From positions 1-41,504 of the forward strand of contig AJWJ01000174.1 of assembly GCA_000277445.1 (NCBI GenBank): a DNA stretch of 41,504 nucleotides, read 5' to 3'. The position numbers were made by a program, and so were the translations under genes. Origin of the DNA: Polysphondylium violaceum. Taxonomy: Eukaryota > Evosea > Eumycetozoa > Dictyosteliales > Dictyosteliaceae. A model generated the notes under the pieces. It did no database searches, was not told the origin of the DNA, and saw only the letters and a list, made by a program, of their open reading frames with translations. How positions within the stretch are numbered: the first letter of the stretch is position 1; every line of letters begins with the position of its first letter. Of this stretch, positions 10,564 to 19,900 are shown piece by piece.

Positions 10564-13356
10564 ATGAATTTTAATTCTCATCCATCAGATTGGAAAAGAG
10601 AATTAAAGAAAGCATCGAGATCATGTTTATTAAATATTACAAATGAAACTGATTTTCAATTACAAAGAATATCATGCAAGATGCAACAAGGTTTTCTTAG
10701 ATTTATACCACCTGGTAAGTGTATATTAATAGTAGGATAGTAGAGTGTAGATCAGATAGAGATTAGATATTAATAATGGATCGATGGATGAATATAGAGA
10801 TTATACCACCAAAATCTAGTATCGAGTTTGGATCAGAGAGTAATGCATTTATGAGTGGGACAAAGGGAAATGTAATGTATGTTGTTTTACCACCCAGTGT
10901 AGCACCTTTGACCAATGTTGGATCTATACAATCGATTACACATATTGCACAAATGAAACTATGGGAACCGTTTATTTATATACTCATAGAATGGTCAACA
11001 CCCTATTGGTCGTCGTATTCTTGTTCGATTCAATGTCATCCTGCAAACAATAATAGTCTATCCACTAGACATACACTACAAATGAAAGATATAAACAAAA
11101 CCATTCATACAGAGGCATCTATGTTTATTAGTGGTGATTTGAATTTCAAGGTCTACAAAAACAATATCTCTCCATCACTATCACCCATATCTTCACCAAA
11201 GTTGATGAATAACAGTAATGGTGGGCTCAATAGTAGTGGCAACAGTATGTCATCATCTATAGGTATTTTAGACAACGGCAGCAATGGTAATAATAATGGC
11301 GGTGGTGATCGTAATAGTTTATCGTCTAGTTTACCAATAGGATTCTTGAATGGTATTAATAACAGCGGCGGTGGACATTCAATGTTGTTTCCGCTGCCTT
11401 GGTCAACGCACAACGAGGATTCCAAAGACATTGGTTGGAAGGCGTTAGTAAAGCGAGGATCAAGAGGACAGATCATCAGTATTAGAAACAATACCAATAA
11501 ACATTTAATTAGAAGAAACCAAATACTAAACAACGGCACCTGGTGCGAACCACCTCCCGAAGGAATTCCTCCCTTTAGTACCATTGAATTTGGATCGGTG
11601 AGCAGTGGTTTCACAACTGGCACTGACGGTACCATTTACTATTATTGCCAGGGTTCCAAAGGTGACTTTGGCTTCCAATTCAATAATCCACTGATGGGCA
11701 AAGCTACATTTTCATCTCACTGTCCCAGTAATTTTCAAATCGAAGATAAGTTTACCGATGGCAATATATCGAGTGTTATATTCTCCATCACAGATCTATC
11801 GTCCTCTTTGGAAAAAGATAAAGATAAAGATGGCAAACAACAAAACAACCAACACCAGCAACAACAGCAACAATCCAATCCACAGACTTCATTTATCTTG
11901 GATGATTCTATACGCGTATTTTCATTTAATCTAGGTATGTTGGGTAGCAAAGACACTGAACAATTGATCAATGGCAGCAGTAAAGAGATGGAAAGATCAG
12001 GGAGTGGAAATAATCTTGCATCTTTAAACAATAGTAGTAATAGTAATAATAGTAATAATAACAATAATAATAATAATAACAACAATGAATTGCAAGGTAT
12101 TGTGAATTTTGAAAAGAGAGTAGAATTGATTGCAAAGAGTTTAATCAATTTCTCTGAAAAGTATGATATCATTGTATTGCAAGAGGTGTTTACAGACACA
12201 TCCAAAGACATATTGGTAAAGAATCTAAAGATCTTTTATCCCTACATTATCGATAAGATTGGAGAAAATAGTGGTCTATTCTTTGCCAGCAGATTCCCTG
12301 TGCTTTGGAGTGAGTTTAGACAATTTAACAATGGCATTGGATCCGATGTCAAGCATTCCAAAGGTATTCAAGGTGTAAAGTTGGACATAAGCACAGTGAG
12401 AGAGAAATCCTATCTCTATGTATTCAATGCCAACCTTCAATCCAATCCATCCAACAATTCGGTCGCTTGGCAAATGGTACAAGACGATAAACAAAAGAAA
12501 GCTGAAACTGTCAGAACATTACAATTACAGAGCATCAGAGACTTTATTTCCACAGAACTCGCCATACAGTCATCTTCGTTGAGTAGTAGTGCCCTATTGT
12601 TGTTGGGCGACTTCAACATTCAGGCAGAGATGGAGCAAATCATCTCGGACGAAGGCAGTATCACACTCTCTCAAATCATACCCGAATTGGCAAAGAAGCT
12701 CAACAACAAAGAGCTTCTCATTACATTTAGTTATCGTTTACTCGAGCATTTGGAGGACCTCAATATCCCCATTCGATACCTCGGCATTCTCAGATCACAG
12801 CTCCTCAATGATCGATTAAAGAGTCTTGTGCTCACAGAGATGATCACCTTTGTCATTAAAAAAGATATTATCGACCATCTCACTCAACGTCACAACCAGC
12901 ACTCATCCATCAATGACGACGAACAAATCTACAGAGAGATCGTGTTAAACACACTAAACAATGTGTTTCACTATGAACGTAAAGAGAGCAATTTCTTTTG
13001 GAAAGTGCATCTCAAGAAGCGGTTAAAGGCCGAGTTTTCATCCTCTCTGTCAGATCTCGAGCAACAAGAGTGGGTCGACCTTCGTTGCCATGTCATCAAT
13101 CTCCAGCTGTACAGTAGTTTGAAATATTCATTGGAAATCACATTGAATCCCAAAGCAGTGCTACAAATAATGAAGGGATCGCGTATCAATCTCAGTGAAT
13201 CAATTCCATTGCCACTGATTCGTGACGACGATATAGAAGAGATCATTTTACCTCCGCTCACCTCGTATTGGGGCACAGACAACTCTGATATCACCTATTT
13301 TTCAAATATAGATTACATTAAAAATAATATAAATAATAATAGACATCAACAGCAGC

Positions 13357-13387
<31 letters not shown>

Positions 13388-13775
13388 GCTACAGAATGAG
13401 AATATCATGGACAATAACAATAATAATAATATTCAAATCTATTTAAAACAAAGTCAAGAGTATCAAAATATGATAAAGATATTGGGTAATCCGACAGATG
13501 TATTTAGGGCCTGTAATCCCTTTTCACCAGGTTACACTATTCACCAGGCCATGAATCAAATGATACCAAAAGTTGGTGCAAAAGAAAGAAAAGATTATAT
13601 ATTCAACTTTAATTTATCTCCAAACTTTGGTGATCAAGAAGGTAGAAATCAATTGTTGAGATTAGATTTCTCTGAATGTAATGTATTACCAATGGGTCCA
13701 ACTCCTCAAACTAGATTATCAAATCATTTTGCATTAGAATGTATATTGAAAATTAAAGAATTTAATAATAAATAG
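10564..13775 (+). CDS. Neutral-sphingomyelinase-like EEP phosphodiesterase with two N-terminal beta modules
   Basis: Exons 10564-10714 and 10798-13775 join through an 83-bp intron (phase 1) to 1042 residues. The catalytic part starts near residue 419 (IRVFSFNLGML) and shows endonuclease/exonuclease/phosphatase motifs: LQEVF with Glu513, LLLGDFN with Asp655, KDYIF with Asp983, and LSNHFALE with His1027. The order and the ALE ending recall neutral sphingomyelinases and related phosphodiesterases. The usual SDH motif reads SNH here. Before it lie two related modules (about residues 17-100 and 230-330), each with IPP-(K/F)-S-(S/T)-IEFGS and a (S/T)GT-x-G-x-(V/I)-xY block. They resemble the beta-sandwich aegerolysin or crystal-protein type, but this is tentative. 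Poly-Q and poly-N runs split the EEP domain. No signal peptide, so cytosolic or peripherally membrane-bound. The substrate (sphingomyelin, inositol phosphosphingolipid or ceramide phosphoethanolamine) cannot be told from sequence. Confidence 0.8.
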
Positions 13776-14527
13776 TATTAATAAATAATAATCAATAATT
13801 TATATACAAATCTATTTCATTTGTTATTTATGTGTCATTCTATGATTCTAAAAGAAAGAAGTAAACAGAGAATTAAATTTAGTTTAGTTCATTCAAAAAT
13901 TGAAAACAAATTTATATTCAATCGAAATCGTTGGAATCGTTGAGCAGCAACACAGTTTGAGCATCATCTCTTTTGCTAAAAAGTATCATTCTAGCTTCAA
14001 ATGTAAAGTGCCCCAACTGTAAACTCCACGACATTCTTTTGTCACCAAAATATATAGGAAGGTAATTTATTGATTAAAACCTGCTAATCATCTTTACTGA
14101 TCACGCACTGAAACAAATACTTTTTGCATCAAAGAATTTATGATTTGGTTATGGGGGGAAAGGGGAAAAGTGGTCAGAATTTTTCAAAAAAAAAAAAAAA
14201 AAAACGAAATTTGTAAATTGGGTTGTGTGGACAAATATATATGTACCCCTCGTGTTATAATATCCACTGAAATTATCACACACATATTATAATAACAAAG
14301 AGTGTGTGTTATGTGTGTTGTGTGTTTGTGTGTATTTAGAATATTCATTTTATAAATTCAATCTTACTGCAACTAAAGATACACACTCTATACTACCCAT
14401 TGTAAAGCTGTGCGCATTTATCCATTAGAATATATTATTATAATTCATTAATTATATGTGAATACTATATAGCTTGTGTGTAATTTAATTTTATAATTGT
14501 TATTTGTTGGCGGTGTTTTCAAACAAA
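13776..14527. other. Intergenic between EEP and arrestin-FYVE genes
   Basis: About 750 bp. It holds a minus-strand small frame at 13918-14034 (38 codons), an A run near 14186-14205, and a GT-rich block at 14301-14334. The sequence just before the next gene is TATA-poor but AT-rich. Confidence 0.55.
13918..14034 (-). other. Candidate small ORF (38 aa), unproven
   Basis: A minus-strand ATG-to-TGA frame starting MSWSLQLGHF and ending NDSNDFD. The frame stays open a further 13 codons upstream of the ATG. The composition is less AT-biased than its surroundings and uses some G/C-ending codons. No splice partner that keeps the frame was found and the sequence is not recognised. It could be a last exon of an undetected gene, a microprotein, or chance. 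Confidence 0.15.
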
Positions 14528-16597
14528 ATGTCAATTCCTTCTTCACCAATCTATTATAATCAAACAGCATCGTTTAATATTATATCACCCGCACAATCAT
14601 CATCTTCGGCATCAACATCATCATTTTCATCACCATTATCAACTTCGCCTATTAAAAGGTCACCTTCCTTTGGTTCTGTCATCCCTCCTCTACCGCCTTC
14701 ATCCTCTGCAAAATTTCCTTTAGAATTAACATCAAAAAACCAAACGTAAGTATATAGGAACATTTTCAAAGTAAATCTACAGCAATATAGTTATTAATAA
14801 CTATAAATAAATAGTTGTATAGTTAGATTAGATTTAGATAAAACATATTTTAGTAATGGTAGTAATATAACGGGAAAAGTTATAGTTAATTTAACAGAGA
14901 GACAATGTCTAAAGAGGATAAAGATACAGATATCAGGCTATGAAAAGATATTTCAAGAGAGAGAGAATAATACATATCAAACATTAAAATTCTATACAGA
15001 TGACTTGAATATTAGTCCATTGAATTTCATTAAAGATGTAAACAATCCAACCATTACTCAACACCCCAATTACAAGGAACAACAATTCCAACAACAACAG
15101 CAAAAACAACAGGAAAGAGACCATCCTATGAGTCTTAGTTTCAACAGTCTGGGCTTTGTACACGAATTTGAAGCGGGCACCTATGAATATAGATTCTGTG
15201 TAAAGTTGCCAAGCTATCTCCAGCCTTCGTTAAATTATATTGGCTTTCTATCGATTTTTTATATGGCGCATTGTAAAGTAGAGTATTCAAAGGGCAAAGA
15301 CTGGAAAGAAAACAAGATACTAAAGAGCACAGAATTCTTGATCTCTGGCATAGATTTGCGATATCAAGACCACTTGATGGCTATGAAAAAGTCAAGAACT
15401 GCGCAACAATTGTCTTCATTTAAAGTGTCAGAGTTTCTTTGGAAAGATAAATCTAAACCGTTTGAAATGGCACTTTGTTTGGCAGACAAAAACCTATACA
15501 TTGGTGACAATGCATTGATTTACATAAAGATTAAAAATCCACTTGAAACCAAATTCAATTCAATCAAAGTGGATCTATTTCAACAAATTACATTTAAAAA
15601 ACAACAATACCCTCTGCTCAAACTCAATCGTCAACACATGGCTTTCTTTAAACATGGCAATCAATTTCATCCTGTAGCTAGTAATAGCAATTTGATAAAT
15701 ATAAATGACTACACTGGTAATGGAAATCACAATGGTGAAAAAAGTGGAAATAATCCACATAAACATAAAGTATCTGTCACTCAAATCCTTTCATTAAATT
15801 TTGATTCAAGTCATTTATGTCAACAAAAAATAATTGATAATAGCAATAATATAAATATAAATAACAACAACACCAACGATGAAATACTTTCAACACAAAT
15901 TAAAGTCACAATACCAAAATCATTTGAAGATGATCAAGTTTATCCATCAACAAGAGGGCATCTTTCAACAATTAAACATTATTTTATAATTTCAATTCCC
16001 TCTATAAATAATTTAAAAATCAAAATTCCATTTACACTTTGGGAAAAAGAAAGATACTCACCCCTTACCAATGGTAATAGTAATAATAATATTATTTCAC
16101 CACTAAGCACTAGTCCTAAAAATGATTATTTAATCAATAATAATTTAAATATTCATAACCATCTTGTTATCAATCAAGAATATAAACCTCCACCTGAAAA
16201 TTGGAAAATATTTTGGTTACCAACATGGAAAGATGAAACCAATGAATCAAAATGTAATCTTTGTGATTCTTCTTTTTCAATTATTAAAAGAATCGTAAGT
16301 AGTCATAATTTATTTAATTTGTATTATTTTATACTAAATATAAAACAATAGCATCATTGTAGAAATTGTGGTGGAGTATTTTGTGAATCTTGTTCAAGTC
16401 AAAAATATTCATTATTTAGTTATGGCATTCATAAAAAAGTTAGAATTTGTTTAATGTGTGTTGAAAATATCAAAGAAAAACAATTACATTATTTCCAACT
16501 ATCACAAACCAAACAAGAAAGAACAGATCCTCCAATTCTATTTTCAAAAAAAAAACAATTAAAATATCCGTTTTTAATTGACATTATTGATAAATAA
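14528..16597 (+). CDS. Arrestin-domain protein with C-terminal FYVE zinc finger
   Basis: Exons 14528-14745, 14827-16294 and 16352-16597 (introns 81 and 57 bp) give 643 residues. After a Ser/Pro-rich N-terminus, residues about 74-480 form the arrestin-like N and C lobes ([55 protein letters not shown]). Residues about 530-600 are a FYVE finger with paired cysteines, [14 protein letters not shown] and a closing VRICLMC. The exon 2/3 junction falls inside the finger. FYVE domains bind phosphatidylinositol 3-phosphate on endosomes, and dictyostelids have an Adc family of arrestin-domain proteins, at least one with a FYVE domain, so a role as an endosomal adaptor is likely. The residue before HHCR is Ile rather than the usual Arg/Lys (R-I-HHCR), which may weaken lipid binding. 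The exact Adc orthologue is not decided. Confidence 0.85.
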
Positions 16598-16705
16598 ATA
16601 AGAATAAGAAATATATTTATCAAGAAAGTGACTCACTAGCCTGTTCCAAAAAAAAAAAAATCTTACCTGATGACGCCTCAATTTTTGAAAAATTTAGTTG
16701 ATGGT

Positions 16706-16719
16706 ATTTTATAAAAAGG
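16706..16719 (+). promoter_or_regulatory. TATA-like element before the small membrane protein
   Basis: TTTTATAAAAAGGG lies only a few bases upstream of the first possible ATG (16723). If it is the TATA box, transcription would begin after that ATG, and the in-frame ATG at 16777 becomes the likely start. Confidence 0.3.
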
Positions 16720-16776
16720 GAAATGATTTTCTTTTCATTCATTCAATTATTTCATTCATTTCTATTATATCACATA

Positions 16777-17361
16777 ATGAAAGTTTACTATTTTAACATT
16801 TTACTTTCAGCATTTATAGGGTATCTCTATGTATCAATATTTATTCTTTTTACAAAAGGCACAATTCTCTATTTCACAACATACACCCCCATTGTATTGT
16901 ATCAAAACTATCAACAATATCAACATAAAGATACATTTCTACTAGCATTATTCTCTTTATATATCATCTATATCTATTATTTCTTCTTTAAATCAATTTT
17001 ATGTTTTAAACTTAAACATCATCATCATCATCATCAAACATCAAATGAAACGAGTATAATTATCCCACTATTAGTTTTAACCAAACCAACTTCAACTCCA
17101 ACATCATCCTCTATCAATAATTCAAAACCGTGTATCTCTTTGATAAATACGAAAACATGTATTAAAACAACATTTTTTTGGATGATAAGCATGTTCATAT
17201 TTTATTTATGCTTTATTGATTTACACGAAAACTATATATTCTTTGATTTTCTGAGACCCTATACCTATGTTGTATCTGATTATGTGGAAAAAGCGTTCTA
17301 CAGAGTGTTTTTCTTATCAATATCAAATCCTATATTATTTTATTTAAACAATGATTTTTAA
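16777..17361 (+). CDS. Small multi-pass membrane protein, unknown function
   Basis: A single-exon frame. From ATG 16777 it encodes 194 residues; the frame also has an ATG at 16723 (212 residues), but a TATA-like element sits directly before that one, so I prefer the second. Three to four hydrophobic segments are visible: about residues 5-28, 50-72, 135-155 (FFWMISMFIFYLCFI) and a weaker one near the end. A six-histidine run (HHHHHH) follows the second segment, then a polar Ser/Thr/Asn loop. No family is recognised. It sits 125 bp after the arrestin-FYVE stop and converges on hgd with 132 bp between stops. Confidence 0.55.
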   Translation: MKVYYFNILLSAFIGYLYVSIFILFTKGTILYFTTYTPIVLYQNYQQYQHKDTFLLALFSLYIIYIYYFFFKSILCFKLKHHHHHHQTSNETSIIIPLLVLTKPTSTPTSSSINNSKPCISLINTKTCIKTTFFWMISMFIFYLCFIDLHENYIFFDFLRPYTYVVSDYVEKAFYRVFFLSISNPILFYLNNDF

Positions 17362-17493
17362 TAAATTGTATCTCCCAAAACTATGATATGAAAATATTAA
17401 AAAACGTTTATTATTGAAAAAGTAGTAATATATTAATTTTACTATTATTTATCTCTTTTTTTTCTTTCTTTCTTTCTTTACGATTATTTATCT

Positions 17494-18925
17494 TTAATAA
17501 TATACTTGTTTAGTATCATTATCTATACTTGGAGATTGTTTAATTTTAGAAGAAAGACCACTCCAACATTTCCAATAATCATCATCGATAAAGTTATCTC
17601 TTGCATAATCAGAAATACCAAGAATGAGGGAGGTTTCAAACATAAATGCCAAAGCGATATCTGGGATTTTCATTGGTTTCAAATCTGCTTTGGTACCAGC
17701 CTCAAAGGTGTCTGTGTCTGGACCATGTGGAGTCATACAACTGTGAAGACTGCCACCACCTGGAAGGAAACCTTCTTTTTTAGCTTCATAGTGACCCTTG
17801 ATCAAGCCCATAAACTCACTCATACAATTTCTGTGGAAATAGGGTGGTCTAAAGGTGTGTTCTTGGACCAACCATCTTGGGGGGAAAATAACAAAATCAG
17901 CAGCAGCAACACCGGGTTCGTTGGTTGGGGCGGTGAGTACGGTAAAGATGGATGGGTCCAAGTGATCAAATGTGACTGAATTTACAGCGCAAAAGAGTGA
18001 TAAATCGTATTTGTATGGAGAGTAGTTACCCATCCATGCAACAACGTTAAATGGAGAGTGATCTTGATGACCGACAAAAAGTTTACCTAAAAATTTGTTT
18101 ACTCTTGTAAAGGTTTGACCTTGCTTCTCTTCAAATGCGGCCACAGGGTGGAGGAAATCTCTTGGATTTGCGAGACCGTTGGCACCGATTGGACCGAGAT
18201 CTGGTAATCTGAAATGACTGCCAAAGACCTCGCATATGTAGCCTCTGGATGGACCGTCAGGTACATTGATGCTAAAGGTGATACCTCTTTGAATGACACA
18301 AATCTCGCCTTGTTTAACCTCTAAAAATCCAAACTCTGTTTGAATATCAAGTGTACCTTGTTGGGGGACAATTAAAAAGTCTCCGTCGGAATTGTAGAAA
18401 CACTTGTTTTTCATATCAATGTTGGCAGTGTAAATGTGAATAGCTACACCATGTCTAACTGATGCATGACCTGCGCCTGCAATTGTAATCAATCCATCAA
18501 CAAAATCGTGTGGTTTATCTTGAATTGGGAATGGTTTCCAACGAAGTTGATTTGGATTAACACTTAATTTATTTAAATCTGCTAATAAGGTTGGTGTTGT
18601 CGATTCTTTATATGGTGTATGACATACTGATGGTCTAATACGATATAACCATCTGTTAAAATAATAATAATAATAATAATAATGATTAGTAATCTAGATT
18701 AAAAAATAAATAAAAAAAATAAAAAAATAAAAAAAATAAAAAAACATACGATCTTTGTTGTTGGGCTCTTGGAACGGTGAAGGCATTGCCAGAGAGTTGT
18801 TCAGCATATAGATTCAATGGACAAACTTGTGGAGTGTTTTGACCCTTTGGTAAAGCACCTTTGATGGCCTCACTTTCAAATTCGTTACCAAATCCACTTT
18901 GATATTGATACTTGCTATATGTCAT
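17494..18925 (-). CDS. hgd: Homogentisate 1,2-dioxygenase
   Basis: Two exons on the minus strand (18925-18750 and 18652-17494) join through a 97-bp A/T-rich intron to 444 residues, the family's usual length (human 445). The enzyme opens the ring of homogentisate to maleylacetoacetate in tyrosine and phenylalanine breakdown, using non-heme Fe(II). The N-terminus [13 protein letters not shown], the junction [10 protein letters not shown], and the catalytic segment [14 protein letters not shown] and TPHGPD are near-identical to the family. The iron ligands (His and Glu in HRNCMSE, His in TPHGPD) are present. The protein should be cytosolic. Nearby genes are not part of the pathway. Confidence 0.97.
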
Positions 18926-19900
18926 TTTTTAATATATATAAAATTACTTTACTACTAGGTATATCTATGTATGGTGTGTGTTGTGATGTTGTTTTATTTT
19001 TTTATTTGATAATAAAAAAAAGATATTTGGCTTATTATTGATAGAGGGTGTTGTGGGGGGTGGTAGGTGTGTGAGTGTGTTTTATTTATTTTTGTATAAA
19101 TAAAATAAATAGATGATAGATTGGATTGCGATGCTACACTATTACTTGTTTTGTATCTGTGTGTGTATTGTATGTTGTTGATAATATATTACAAACTCTA
19201 TGAATGAAAACAATAAATAATATAAATGAAAATAATAGAAATGAATGACAAATTTGTGTCCAAACACAGAAATTATAGAAATTTTGAAAAAAAGAAGCAG
19301 GTAAATTTGACGTCGAAAAAAAAAAGCACAGATCTTTTCAATTTTATTTTGAAAATAAAAAAAAAATTAATTAATTTTTTATAAAAAAATGAAAAAAAAA
19401 AAATAAAAATCTGATTGCCCAATTTGAATTTGAAATTTCCAATATTTCTTGTCTAACGCATTTTGATTTTTTCATATGAATACAAAAAATACCTAACCAC
19501 TGTGTAGGGAAATTATAAATTTTGTGTAGATTTTATAGTTTTATGATTTTATTTAAATTTCACCCCGATTCGTGTTGAACAGTGTTTTTTTTTTTAATAT
19601 GAAATATTAAAAAATTAAAAATCTCTACGTAGTTTAGGTTTGCACAAATTCCAATTTCAAACCTTTGCAAAAAGATGCTGTTGGGCACAACCTTTGGTTT
19701 TTAAATGAATTTTATTTCTAAAGTTGGAAATCTCTTTTTAGTGTTTCAAAATCAATACAGAAAAAGGTACTATAGATATAAAATTTTATTACAATACTTG
19801 GTGTTAAGTTATTATAATTTTATTTATTTTTTGTTGGATAAAAAAGTTGATATTATTTTTTTTGTTTATAGATTCAAAAGTAATAAAATGAAAAATAGAA
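18926..19900. other. Intergenic upstream of hgd
   Basis: 975 bp between the hgd start and the stop of the next minus-strand gene. It holds a GT-rich G-box-like block (19046-19080), long A and T runs (19310-19410, 19590-19620), and no frame with coding character. An open frame at 19705-20070 on the plus strand overlaps the end of the neighbouring gene and is low complexity. Confidence 0.6.
19046..19080. promoter_or_regulatory. G-box-like GT-rich block upstream of hgd
   Basis: A run of G/T with GTGGGGGGTGG and GGTGTGTGAGTGTG about 120-155 bp upstream of the hgd ATG. It resembles dictyostelid G-boxes, which drive developmentally regulated transcription. Function is inferred from resemblance only. 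Confidence 0.3.
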
